Below are positions 33,138 through 41,965 of a stretch of 64,000 bases of DNA, piece after piece. This stretch comes from Actinocorallia populi (GTDB lineage Bacteria; Actinomycetota; Actinomycetes; Streptosporangiales; Streptosporangiaceae): NCBI RefSeq assembly GCF_002995495.1, contig NZ_PVZV01000003.1:124001-188000 (forward strand). Reading direction: 5' to 3'. Within the stretch, counting starts at the first letter, position 1. Each line of letters opens with the position of its first letter. The translations under genes were made by a program, and so were the position numbers. Below the pieces are notes generated by a model. That model saw only the letters and a program-made list of their open reading frames with translations, searched no databases and was not told the origin of the DNA.

Positions 33138-35345
33138 TCAGTAGAGGGTCGTGGCGTCCTCGCCGGGAAAGTCGAAGGCGTAGACCTCCCGTTCGTGCTT
33201 GGCCAGCAGCCTGCCCGGTACGCGCAGGACCCTCCACTCGTAGGGGGAGTCCTTCTCCGCGGCGTAGAACCAGGTTTCGCGCCCTGTGGCCAGGTCCCGG
33301 CCCTGGAGCCCCTCCCTGCTCGCGATGGTGACCTGGCCGCCGAGGCCCTCCCGCAGGGAGAAGTCCAGGGCGCTGCTCCCGGAACCGGTGAGTTCCACTT
33401 CCCACAGGGGTCTCCCGGTCCGGACATCGATCGCGCGGAGGGACTTCGTCTCGCAGGAGCAGAACGTCCTCCCCGAGAGCGCGAAAGTCGCCGTATCGAT
33501 GGGCTTCGGCTTCCAGAGGCGGCGGCCCGTGGCGGAGTCGAAGACGGCGAGCCTGCCCGGGGTGCTGCAGGTGCCGATGAGCAGGCCGTCTGCGAAGCTC
33601 AGCCAGTAATCGGGTTCGTCCTTCTTGGGACGGTAGAGCGGCATACCGCTGGGGCTGCTCCAGATCTCCTTACCGGTGAGCGGATCGAGGGCCCGTACCT
33701 TCAGGTCCTCGTCGAGGACGTAGAACCGCTTTCCGTCGGTGCAACGAGCGAGCAGTTTGCCGCGCCTCGTCCACTTCTTCCTGCCGCTGCTCATCGTGAC
33801 GCCCGCGTACGAGTTGCCGGTCTCCTGAAAGCGGGTGTCGATCAGCATCACCCCCTTGCAGGGGTCGCCGTTCACGTAGAACGGCTCGTCCGCGGTCCCG
33901 AGCGTCCAGCGCCACCTGCCGGTCTCCGGGTCGAACCCGTGCGCCCGCTGCTCCTTGTCCCGGACCACGAGCAGCGAAGGCGCGATGGGGAGCGGGCTCT
34001 CGGGCACACCGCCGTCCAGCTCGGAGATCCACAGCTCCTCCCCCGTCTGCGCGGACAGCGCGGAGATCTCGCCGTCCGCGATCAGATAGACCCGGCCGTC
34101 CCGATACTTCGCCGGGTAGAACGCGTCATGAGCGGTGCTCTCCCAGACCTCCTTCCCGTCCGCCGGAGAGAGCGCGTCCACACCCTTGTGAATGGACAGC
34201 ACGACGTCGCCCGCGAGCACGAGTTCGCCGTACTCCTCGCCGACGGACGCCTCCCAGACCGGCTGGAGACCGCTGTCCGTGGCGTCGGCCGACGGCTTCG
34301 CCCCTTCCGTGCTCCGCCCGCGCCCCCGGACCAGGGGCGACAGGGCGACGACGGCCGCCGTCCCGGTCAGGGCGAGAGCCGCCCCTCCCAGCAACGTCTG
34401 GCGGCGGGTGAGCGCGGGCGGTGACACCTGCGTGGGCGGAACCGGAGCCGGGGGCAGAAGCGGCACGGAAAGTACCGACACGGGTTCCGAGAGCGGCTGC
34501 TGGAGCGGCACGGCGGGCGCCGTCTCCGGCGAGGCGGACGCCTCGGGGCGGGGGGCCGGGATCCGATCGGCCGCGGCGAACAGTTCGGGAAGCCCTGCGA
34601 CGGGAGGACGCCGCGCCGGATCCTTCTCCAGGCAGGCCGCCACCAGCTCGGCGAGACCCTCGGGCACCCCGTCGAGCTGCGGCGGCTCGTAGGCGGCGCG
34701 GAACATCAACACCTGGAAGGGCCCCGTCCCGAACGCGTGCCTCCCCGTCGCGGCGAACACCACCACCGCGCCGAGCGCGAACACGTCGCTGGCCGGGGTC
34801 AGCTCGTGCCCGGCCACCTGCTCCGGCGACATGTACCCGGCCGACCCGATGACACCGCCCGTCACGGTGAGCACGGTGCCCTCGGAGGCGCGGCTGATCC
34901 CGAAGTCGATGACCCGCGGCCCGTCGTCGGCGAGCAGGATGTTCGACGGTTTGAGGTCCCGGTGGATGAGCCCCGCACGGTGGACCGCCGCCAGCGCCTC
35001 GGCCAGCCGCGCGCCCAGCACCCGGACCTCGGGCTCGGCCATCGGCCCGCGGGCGTCGATCTCGGCCTGCAGCGAAGGCCCCGGCACGTACACCGTCGCC
35101 AGCCACGGCAGCGCCCCCTCGGGATCGGCGTCCACGACCGGCGTCGTGAACGCCCCGCTGACCGCCATGGCCGCCTCGACCTCGGCCTTGAACCGCCGCC
35201 GGAACCCGGCGTCCGAGGCCAGCTCGGGCCGCACCACCTTGACCGCGACCTGCCTGCCGCTGGACGAGGCCCCGAGGAAGACCCGCCCCATACCGCCCTC
35301 GCCCAGCAACCGGACGATCCGAAAGGGGCCGATGGTCTCGGGCAT
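33138..35345 (-). CDS. Membrane Ser/Thr protein kinase with PQQ-type beta-propeller
   Basis: 735 residues. Kinase domain at about 1-270: LLGEGGMGRVFLGA (P-loop), VAVKVV (Lys), HRDLKPSN near residue 127 and DFGISRA (DFG). A Pro-rich linker at about 290-315 precedes a single TM segment (LLGGAALALTGTAAVVAL, near 320-340). The outer part is a beta-propeller built of PQQ-like repeats (LSPADGKEVW, LSAQTGEELW, FDPETGRWRW, LDPLTGKEIW, FDSATGRRLW, IDVRTGRPLW), a probable extracellular sensor or scaffold. ATG 35345 is preferred over an upstream GTG. Ligand and targets unknown. Confidence 0.92.
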   Translation of the reverse strand: MPETIGPFRIVRLLGEGGMGRVFLGASSSGRQVAVKVVRPELASDAGFRRRFKAEVEAAMAVSGAFTTPVVDADPEGALPWLATVYVPGPSLQAEIDARGPMAEPEVRVLGARLAEALAAVHRAGLIHRDLKPSNILLADDGPRVIDFGISRASEGTVLTVTGGVIGSAGYMSPEQVAGHELTPASDVFALGAVVVFAATGRHAFGTGPFQVLMFRAAYEPPQLDGVPEGLAELVAACLEKDPARRPPVAGLPELFAAADRIPAPRPEASASPETAPAVPLQQPLSEPVSVLSVPLLPPAPVPPTQVSPPALTRRQTLLGGAALALTGTAAVVALSPLVRGRGRSTEGAKPSADATDSGLQPVWEASVGEEYGELVLAGDVVLSIHKGVDALSPADGKEVWESTAHDAFYPAKYRDGRVYLIADGEISALSAQTGEELWISELDGGVPESPLPIAPSLLVVRDKEQRAHGFDPETGRWRWTLGTADEPFYVNGDPCKGVMLIDTRFQETGNSYAGVTMSSGRKKWTRRGKLLARCTDGKRFYVLDEDLKVRALDPLTGKEIWSSPSGMPLYRPKKDEPDYWLSFADGLLIGTCSTPGRLAVFDSATGRRLWKPKPIDTATFALSGRTFCSCETKSLRAIDVRTGRPLWEVELTGSGSSALDFSLREGLGGQVTIASREGLQGRDLATGRETWFYAAEKDSPYEWRVLRVPGRLLAKHEREVYAFDFPGEDATTLY

Positions 35346-35394
35346 GACACCATCACTCCCGAAAAATGCCACCTGGGGAGAATAGCGACTCTCT

Positions 35395-36060
35395 TCACCC
35401 GAGCCGCCGGGGCATCCCCGACCACCGCCGGCTCCGAAGTCCGCGCTCGGCTCGAACGTCAAAGGACTTCACCGATCCTGGACAGCTCACGTCTTCGGCC
35501 GCCGAGGCGCAGCGCGTAACAGCGTCAGAGCAGGCCCCGGTGGCCGCGGTCGGGCGGGTGTCGTCGCCGCGCCGGGGGTGCCAGTCGGCGATGGGCACCA
35601 CACCCGGAGGCAGCAAAGTCGTGCCGTCGAACAACCGGGTCACCTGCTCGGCGGTACGCAGATGCACTCCAGGCGGGGTCGCGGCGGAGTAGATGTCGAC
35701 CGCCTCGTCCAGCCGCTCGGAATCAGCACCTCCCGGGGAGATGTGCGAGATCGCCATGGCCGAACCCGGAGCCAGACGCGCCAGATAAGCGCGCAGGAGG
35801 CCCTCGACGTCCTCCTCGTCGGAGACGAAATGCAGCACCGCGACGAGCATCAACCCCACCGGACGGGAGAGGTCCAGCAGCCCGCTCTCCTCGACCGCGG
35901 CCAGCAGCTCGTCCACCCGGCGCAGATCCGCGGCAGACCCGCCGGAGCAGAGAAACGGGGCCGCGGAACCGCTTCCTCGGCCCCGTCCGGTGCTCTCGCC
36001 TATGAGACTTAGCCACCCGGCACGGGGCACATCAAAGCTCCAGACGACCGGGCGATTCAC
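35395..36060 (-). pseudogene. Truncated SAM-dependent methyltransferase (DUF574/Methyltransf_19)
   Basis: The stretch SRPVGLMLVAVLHFVSDEED, then LAPGSAMAISHISPGG, EQVTRLFDGTTLLPPGVV and IADWHP closely matches the C-terminal half of the DUF574 methyltransferases abundant in actinomycetes. The N-terminal SAM-binding half (including the usual DIGTG motif) is absent; the first 45 residues of the frame are unrelated. The tail after IADWHP is also unusual. Probably a decayed gene, left behind near the integration site. Confidence 0.7.
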
Positions 36061-36088
36061 TCAGCAATGACGGCCGTGGCCAGCTCGG

Positions 36089-36634
36089 CTATAGCCGTCC
36101 CAACCAGTCAGCGATCACGATGAGGTCAGCGCGAGTGAGACCACAGCGGGCATCGACTCCGTGGAGAAGCGCTCGTCCATGATGATGGGCGGACACCCAC
36201 ACCCGGTCGGCATCGGTGATCTCGTCATCGACCCACACGAACGGACGCCCCGCCGCCCACTCGACCAGACCGCGGGTCTTCCAGTGCAGCGGCCCTTCTT
36301 CGTCGGAATCCGGCCAGTCCACCACCGGCAGTTCGGGCAGACCCAGCAACGGACTGATCGCCTCGTTCGCCTCCGCCATCCACGTCGTCGCCCACACCAG
36401 ATCACACGGCAGAGCCGACAACCGAACCCCGTGCCGGGAATCGATCCTGGCCAGCAGCGGGTTCGACCCCGACGGCAGCCGTCGCGGCACCATCCGGTCG
36501 TCCGAGCGCCCATCGAGATACGGTACGGGCGCCCCGAACGGGATGAGGGGGCCGTCAACATCAAGAAACAGCAGGGGACGCTCCAATGGCTCCGGCACAG
36601 CCGCAGAATAACGGGCCGCCCTCTGAGACCTCAC
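36089..36634 (-). CDS. HAD-domain protein (Swiss-army-knife RNA-repair type)
   Basis: About 181 residues. PLLFLDVDGPLIPFG is the DxD HAD motif I, followed by CDLVWATTWMAEANE and PFVWVDDEITDADR, which place the later acidic motif. The family is annotated as the HAD domain found in Swiss army knife RNA repair proteins; free-standing copies are common in actinomycetes and of unknown function, possibly a phosphatase. The start is uncertain: GTG 36634 overlaps the upstream stop as GTGA and is chosen; GTG 36598 is an alternative. Confidence 0.75.
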   Translation of the reverse strand: MRSQRAARYSAAVPEPLERPLLFLDVDGPLIPFGAPVPYLDGRSDDRMVPRRLPSGSNPLLARIDSRHGVRLSALPCDLVWATTWMAEANEAISPLLGLPELPVVDWPDSDEEGPLHWKTRGLVEWAAGRPFVWVDDEITDADRVWVSAHHHGRALLHGVDARCGLTRADLIVIADWLGRL

Positions 36635-37116
36635 CCACAAGCATCGGCTTCATCGGTCGTCGCGGCAGAAGAAGACCTGACCCCCACTTCAGCGAAGGCC
36701 CCGAAGGACTGACCCAAGTACTCATCGAGATCGAGCGGGACTTCTTCCTCAAGAAGATGGAAGCCGAGCCGGGCATGGAACCCCTCCAAGCCGCCACCCT
36801 GCGTTCCCGCCCGCACCGCCACCAGGTCATCGCCGTTCTCGTCACCGGCCGCCTCCAGCAACTCCAGCCAGCGTTCGGCCTCGCCGTCGGCCCCCATCCA
36901 GATCCTCGTGCTTCGACCTCGACCAGCCACGCACCACACGCTCAGGCGCGATCGTAGGGATACGGCCGCCGCCAGGTGCCCTCCGTCAAGGGGCCGCACC
37001 TGAAACGCCACGCGCCACCCGGCAGGTGCCTTTACGCCGTAGATTCGCAAGTCGGTCCGAGCCGAGGACCGACGCGACAAGGCCGCAACTTGTTCGAGTA
37101 CGAAGACCGGCACCAC
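36631..37116 (-). CDS. Hypothetical protein, 161 residues
   Basis: An open frame with chromosomal-type codon use that ends in a GTGA overlap with the HAD gene, which favours a real gene. Features are WRVAFQVRPLDGGHL, RIWMGADGEAERWLELLEA and LGFHLLEEEVPLDLDEYLG; no family is recognised. Start GTG 37116 is a guess. An overlapping plus-strand frame (36586-36957) is considered a shadow. Confidence 0.5.
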   Translation of the reverse strand: MVPVFVLEQVAALSRRSSARTDLRIYGVKAPAGWRVAFQVRPLDGGHLAAAVSLRSRLSVWCVAGRGRSTRIWMGADGEAERWLELLEAAGDENGDDLVAVRAGTQGGGLEGFHARLGFHLLEEEVPLDLDEYLGQSFGAFAEVGVRSSSAATTDEADACG

Positions 37117-37267
37117 ACCGTTGGTCGCGAACCACCCCTGCAGCCGGAGGCAACCGTGCTCAAACGAGCCGGCGACGGTGGTCGAGGGGACGGCAGCGCA
37201 GACCAGCCGGAGGCGCCCCAGGGCAGATGATCACGTTCGCCCCCGTGGGCGAACCGCGGACCAACGA

Positions 37268-37307
37268 TCGAAGGCCCCACCTCCCCGGAGGGAGATGAGG
37301 CCTTCGA
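37268..37307 (-). terminator. Terminator downstream of the tRNA-Pro position
   Basis: TCGAAGGCC and GGCCTTCGA pair around a centre that contains CTCCC/GGGAG. It lies just beyond the 3' end of the tRNA fragment on the minus strand, where the original tRNA-Pro transcript would stop. Confidence 0.7.
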
Positions 37308-37321
37308 CCTGCGCTTCACTG

Positions 37322-37365
37322 TCGGGACGACAGGATTTGAACCTGCGACCCCTTGACCCCCAGTC
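37322..37365 (-). other. attachment site: 3' fragment of tRNA-Pro(GGG)
   Basis: On the minus strand this reads from the anticodon loop (GACTGGGGGTCAAG) through the T arm (GGTTCAAATCC) to the acceptor end (GTCGTCCCGA), i.e. the 3' half of tRNA-Pro. After the anticodon stem the sequence no longer matches a tRNA, so the 5' half is missing here. tRNA 3' ends are classical att sites for tyrosine integrases; the integrase gene begins 157 bp away on the divergent side. The element therefore extends to the right, and the intact tRNA should lie at its other end, outside this window. Confidence 0.85.
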
Positions 37366-37522
37366 GCGTTCCGCTGTTCATCAATCACCTTGAGCAACCG
37401 CCTCTCCTGCGAGAAACTGCAGGTAGAGCGCCTGATCCCCCTGCCACACCGTCTCACCCGATGCCAGGGCCTAGCGCAGAGTCCACGGTCAAACGACGGT
37501 CAGACGATCTTGAGGAGGGAAG

Positions 37523-38854
37523 ATGGGCTTCTCGCGGAAGCGCGTCGCCAAGAACGGCAAGCCCCGGTACACCGCCTACTACACCGACCTGCGCGGCAGG
37601 GAGCTCTCCGCGGGAACCTTCGCCAGCAAGAAGGAGGCCGACAAGGCCTGGCAGAAAGCCGAGGCCAAAGTCGCCGAAGGCCAGGCAGGAAACCCGGCCC
37701 GAAAGAAACAGACCTTCCGAAGATACGTAGAGAAGGAGTGGCTACCGAACCACGTCATGGAGGCCACCACCCGCGAGGGCTACACGTACTCCATCTACGC
37801 GCACATCATGACCTGGTTCGGCTCCATGCGCATGGTCGAAATCATGCCCAGCGACGTACGCGCCTGGGTGAAGGACCAACACGACCGCGGCCTCTCCCCC
37901 ACCACCATCCGACTCAACAAATCGATCCTCAGCGGCATCTTCACCACAGCCCTGAACGACCAGATCACCTCCCTCCACCCCTGCAAAGGCGTGAAGACCC
38001 CCACCATCGCAAAAAAGCCCCTGCGCATCGTCACCCCCGAGGAGTTCGACAAGCTCTACTTCGCCCTCCCCACAGAAGACGCCCGCCTCCTGGCCGAAAC
38101 CGCCATCGAGAGCGGCATGCGCTGGGGCGAGCTGACCGAACTCCGCGTCAAGGACCTCGACCTGCTCAGCCGCATCGTCACCGTGAGCCGAACAATCGTC
38201 GAGATCAACCCCAAGCACCACCCCCAGGGCAAACGCTTCCTTATCAAGGACTACCCCAAAGACCGCGAGTTCCGCCGCTTCAAGCTCAGCCCGCAGATCA
38301 CCACCAAGCTCAAGCAGCACATCGAGGACAAGAAACTAGAGCCCGACGACCTGCTCTTCCTCTACCAGCACGAAGAACCAGCCCAGAAGCCAAAACCCGA
38401 ACAGCCAGAACCTTTGGGCCTGACCGATCCGAACGCCGCCGGACGGCGATACCGACACGGCACACTCAGCGCCTACTCCGCCGGCAAATGCCGCTGCCCA
38501 CACTGCAGAAGCGCCTACGCCACCTACCGCGCCCAGCGCCGCAGCACCGGCAAAGACAACCCACGCAACCTACGCTCCTGGAACACCGACGGACACATCC
38601 CCCGCCGATGGTTCCGCGACCACATCTGGCGCCCCGCCCTCACCGCCTCAGGCCTGGAGTTCAAGGTCAAAATGCACGACCTCCGCCACGCCCACGCCTC
38701 CTGGCTCCTCGCAGGCGGCGCCGACCTCCAAGTCGTCAAAGAACGCCTCGGACACGGCAGCATCTCCACCACCGAAAAGTACCTCCACACCCTCCCCGAC
38801 GCCGACGACACCGCCCTCGACGCCCTCGCACGCACTCGGGCCCGCTCTCGATAA
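37523..38854 (+). CDS. int: Tyrosine recombinase / integrase
   Basis: 443 residues. N-terminal AP2-like arm-binding segment (KRVAKNGKPRYTAYYTDLRG), a SAM-like core-binding domain (YVEKEWLPNHVMEATTREGY) and a C-terminal catalytic domain with SGMRWGEL (Arg near 199), HDLRHAHASWLL (HxxR near 385), LGHGS and the Tyr in TEKYLHT near 419. Between Arg and HxxR sits an insertion of about 80 residues with a CxC-PHC zinc-knuckle-like motif near 322-327. RBS GGAGGG precedes the ATG. It catalyses site-specific integration and excision at tRNA-Pro. Confidence 0.95.
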   Translation: MGFSRKRVAKNGKPRYTAYYTDLRGRELSAGTFASKKEADKAWQKAEAKVAEGQAGNPARKKQTFRRYVEKEWLPNHVMEATTREGYTYSIYAHIMTWFGSMRMVEIMPSDVRAWVKDQHDRGLSPTTIRLNKSILSGIFTTALNDQITSLHPCKGVKTPTIAKKPLRIVTPEEFDKLYFALPTEDARLLAETAIESGMRWGELTELRVKDLDLLSRIVTVSRTIVEINPKHHPQGKRFLIKDYPKDREFRRFKLSPQITTKLKQHIEDKKLEPDDLLFLYQHEEPAQKPKPEQPEPLGLTDPNAAGRRYRHGTLSAYSAGKCRCPHCRSAYATYRAQRRSTGKDNPRNLRSWNTDGHIPRRWFRDHIWRPALTASGLEFKVKMHDLRHAHASWLLAGGADLQVVKERLGHGSISTTEKYLHTLPDADDTALDALARTRARSR

Positions 38855-38940
38855 GAGGACCCGTTTCCGGCAGGTTCAGATATGGCACCCCATGCGTGTA
38901 GGGCCAACCTCACCGCGCATCTCTACAGATGATCTGAGGG

Positions 38941-41103
38941 AAAGCATCCCGCGTGCGCAAGGTTGACTTCACCGACGGCCAGGCCGCCGTCCAGCAACAC
39001 GGAGCATCCCCGCGCGTGCGGGGCCGACTTGGCGGGCAGCACGTACTCGCCGTTGGACAGGGGAACATCCCCGCGCGTGCGGGGCCGACCCCTGGGGCTG
39101 GTTCTGCTTGTCAAGCTCGACCGGAACATCCCCGCGCGTGCGGGACCAACCCTGGCTCCGCGCTGTTGAGGAAGAAGTTCCGGGGAACATCCCCGCGCGT
39201 GCGGGGCCGACTGCACCGCCTGCTCATAGGCGAGCTGCGCCTCTGGAACATCCCCGCGCGTGCGGGGCCGACGCCAGAATCCACCGGCTGCTGGAGTTCG
39301 GGGAGGGAACATCCCCGCGCGTGCGGAGCCGACCCGCCGCCCTCGGCGCCCGCCGCCCCGAAGATGGGAACATCCCCGCGCGTGCGGGGCCGACCGACGG
39401 CACGGTCGACACCACCACCCGGCACGGGGAACATCCCCGCGCGTGCGGGGCCGACCGCCACGATGCCGCGCGCGTACTGGCGCGCCCGGGAACATCCCCG
39501 CGCGTGCGGGGCCGACTCGACGGTCTCGCCGTCGATCTCGTAGCCCGCGGGAACATCCCCGCGCGTGCGGGGCCGACAGCGGCCCCACCCAGCGGACGGA
39601 CATCCATGAGGGAACATCCCCGCGCGTGCGGGGCCGACGTCTCTCCTTGGTGTCGGGATCAGAGGGCGTGCGGAACATCCCCGCGCGTGCGGGGCCGACG
39701 CGGGGGAGAGCTGGGCGACCAGCTCCATCATCGGAACATCCCCGCGCGTGCGGGGCCGACAGGTACCGGCCGTAGCGCTGAAGCCCGGCCTTCGGAACAT
39801 CCCCGCGCGTGCGGGGCCGACGGTCACGCCCAGCTCGAGCGCTCCACGAACAGAGGAACATCCCCGCGCGTGCGGGGCCGACAACGTGCTCGGCGAGATC
39901 GAGAGCTACAACTCGGGAACATCCCCGCGCGTGCGGGGCCGACGTCTCCCTCGGCGCCCTGGCCAGCCTGGTCGGAGGAACATCCCCGCGCGTGCGGGGC
40001 CGACAACTCGGCGACCTCGGCGGCGATGACCTCCAGCGGAACATCCCCGCGCGTGCGGGGCCGACCGCTCTTCCCCGACCCGGACCAGTAGGAGACACCG
40101 GAACATCCCCGCGCGTGCGGGGCCGACGGGTTCTGTAGGTGCCGGGGGCCTACACAATCGGGAACATCCCCGCGCGTGCGGGGCCGACTCGTCGGTGAGC
40201 TGCTGGGGCATCGGTGCGCCCGGAACATCCCCGCGCGTGCGGGGCCGACCAAGAAGAGGACCGAACGATGAACGAGAACCGCGGAACATCCCCGCGCGTG
40301 CGGGGCCGACACCTGCCTGTTCGTCGATGAGTCGCTGCAGTTCGGAACATCCCCGCGCGTGCGGGGCCGACGCGCCGATCCCCGCGACCTTCGGCGCCGG
40401 CTTCGGAACATCCCCGCGCGTGCGGGGCCGACGCGTTCAGGATCCATCGCGTAGGCGGTGAGCAGGGAACATCCCCGCGCGTGCGGGGCCGACGGAGACC
40501 AGCGGCACCGGGGCTGAGCTGGCCGCGGAACATCCCCGCGCGTGCGGGGCCGACCGAAGGCGCCTTCCGATGGGTCCGCCCGTGGGAGGAACATCCCCGC
40601 GCGTGCGGGGCCGACTTCTCAGCTCGGGCCGCGCGCCCGCCCAGGTACGGAACATCCCCGCGCGTGCGGGGCCGACTAATCGCCCCTTTTCTTGGCTTGG
40701 CCCCATGAAGGAACATCCCCGCGCGTGCGGGGCCGACGATCGGCCGCAACGGGCGTAATGTCGCCTGGACGGAACATCCCCGCGCGTGCGGGGCCGACCT
40801 GCTCAAGGCCCCGCCCCCGACCTCGTAACCCGGAACATCCCCGCGCGTGCGGGGCCGACGGACGCCCCGGCCTCGACGGTCCGCTCAGCCACGGAACATC
40901 CCCGCGCGTGCGGGGCCGACTCCCGCTTGATCGTGATCCCGCCGATGTTCACGGGAACATCCCCGCGCGTGCGGGGCCGACGCCTGGACCCAGCCGATGT
41001 CGCTGGCGTCGATGGGAACATCCCCGCGCGTGCGGGGCCGACCTGCAGCTGCGTGGCCTCAGGGTCGTTCAACACGGAACATCCCCGCGCGTGCGGGGCC
41101 GAC
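38941..41103 (-). CRISPR. CRISPR array 1 (type I-E), about 35 repeats
   Basis: 28-bp repeats, period 61 bp (spacers of about 33). Transcribed on the minus strand, the repeat begins GTCGGCCCCGCA and ends GCGGGGATGTTCC, with a CCCCGC-ACGC-GCGGGG hairpin. 35 full repeats run from 39001 to 41103; a degenerate copy sits at about 38941-38967 and several variants (39001, 39123, 39306) cluster at this left end, as expected for the old trailer side. The leader is at the right. Spacer lengths vary by a base at 40038-40283. Confidence 0.97.
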
Positions 41104-41254
41104 ACTTGCTGACCTGGGGGTTTGCAGGCGAGGGGAGCGATTTTTATTCAGGTGGATTCGGTCGAGGCGCGTTGGGCGGGCGGACAAAAGGCTGGTGAGC
41201 TCATTCTGTCACCAGCTGAGGATAGGTGGAGCGGCGCCTGGGAGAGGAGGTCGG
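41104..41254 (-). promoter_or_regulatory. Leader of CRISPR array 1
   Basis: Read on the minus strand, it carries the conserved CTGAATAAAAATC element and the repeat-proximal CCCAGGTCAGCAAGT, exactly 48 bp from the element start to the first repeat. The whole segment is closely similar to 48709-48852. On the plus strand it leads into the remnant of a second cas3 gene. Confidence 0.8.
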
Positions 41255-41338
41255 ATGAGTGCGGGTCAGGTATGGACGGGATGGGATGCGGATGTCGTGC
41301 GGAGATTGGGGTCTTGTAGGGGAAATCCGCGGAGAAGA
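41255..41338 (+). pseudogene. Remnant of a second cas3 (5' end)
   Basis: ATG 41255 opens MSAGQVWTGWDADVVRRLGS, matching the start of the intact Cas3 at 48853 (MSAGQAWARWDADVLRRLG). One base is missing in the G run after codon 20, so the frame shifts, and the similarity ends near 41338 where the sequence jumps to the end of cas1. Both the leader and this start are in the same arrangement as in the intact locus. Confidence 0.85.
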
Positions 41339-41346
41339 GGAACGCT

Positions 41347-41532
41347 CCCCTCCTCCCCACTGAAGGGGCCGAACCGCCAGAAGACACCAACGAGCTATGG
41401 GACGAACGCGTCGGCAGCGTCAATTGGGCCGACGAATCGGACATGGCCGTCAACCTCAGTACAGCCTTCATCCAACCCACCATGGGAGACCATCACATGG
41501 CGATCATCGGCCCCGAGTTCGACGCCCCATGA
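41347..41532 (+). pseudogene. Remnant of a second cas1 (3' end)
   Basis: From about 41347 the DNA matches the last 65 codons of the intact cas1 (about 57975-58176), including ACCAACGAGCTATGGGACG and the stop TGA overlapping the cas2 ATG. It is fused directly to the cas3 remnant; everything between (about 9 kb in the intact locus) is deleted. Confidence 0.85.
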
Positions 41533-41780
41533 CCGTCATCGTCCTCATCGCCGCCCCCGAAGGCCTCCGCGGCCACCTCACCCGCTGGATGATCGAAGTC
41601 AACGCCGGCGTGTTCGTCGGCAACCCCAGCCACCGTATCCGCGACCGCCTCTGGGAACTCCTCGCCACCCGCATCGGCGACGGCCAAGCCATCCTCGTCG
41701 AACCCTCCACCAACGAACAAGGCTGGTCCGTCCGCACCGCCAGCACCCAACCGTCTTTTACCAGGTCAAAAACCCGCTGA
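41529..41780 (+). pseudogene. Truncated second cas2
   Basis: The first 71 codons are nearly identical to the intact cas2 at 58173 (TVIVLIAAPEGLRGHLTRWM onward), differing at only a few bases. The match stops abruptly near 41741 and the frame ends 13 codons later in unrelated sequence. The C-terminal strands that form the Cas2e dimer and contact Cas1 are lost, so it is non-functional. Confidence 0.85.
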
Positions 41781-41965
41781 GCTTTCTGCAGAGACCACCG
41801 CATCGGCGCACTCTTCGGGCACACCCCAACACCAGTGAACCTTCTCCCTTTCCCCCAGGCCAGCGTTCCATTACTCACTGTGTCCAAATCGGGCCACTGG
41901 GTTGTGGACAGCCAAAGCTTTTCGAATCCTGGAGGGCTGGCCTCCCTCCTTTGAAAGGCGTTCGG

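Larger units (their letters stand above)
37117..37522. other. Chromosome/element junction without a complete gene
   Basis: This stretch holds a terminator (37268-37307), the tRNA-Pro 3' fragment (37322-37365) and the integrase upstream region with GGAGGG just before its ATG. No complete gene is seen. Confidence 0.6.

Noticed and set aside
36586-36957. Plus-strand frame opposite the hypothetical protein gene
   Set aside because: Proline/histidine-rich and no domain; the minus frame is coupled to the HAD gene by GTGA.
37322-37365. A complete tRNA gene
   Set aside because: Only the 3' half is present; the D arm and 5' acceptor strand are absent on the right.
37390-38901. 503-residue frame overlapping the integrase
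   Set aside because: Arg/His/Pro-rich shadow frame; the integrase frame carries all catalytic residues.
38923-41198. Many long open frames with repeating ARAGP/ACGAD-type peptides on both strands
   Set aside because: They are translations of the CRISPR repeats (period 61 bp) of array 1; the same holds for frames in 46723-48770 and 58423-59653 over arrays 2 and 3.
40997-41965. N-terminal extension of the helicase frame, giving a 1781-residue protein
   Set aside because: This part runs through CRISPR repeats, the leader and the cas3/cas1/cas2 remnants, in the wrong frame for cas1 and cas2. The helicase start is put at TTG 41966.
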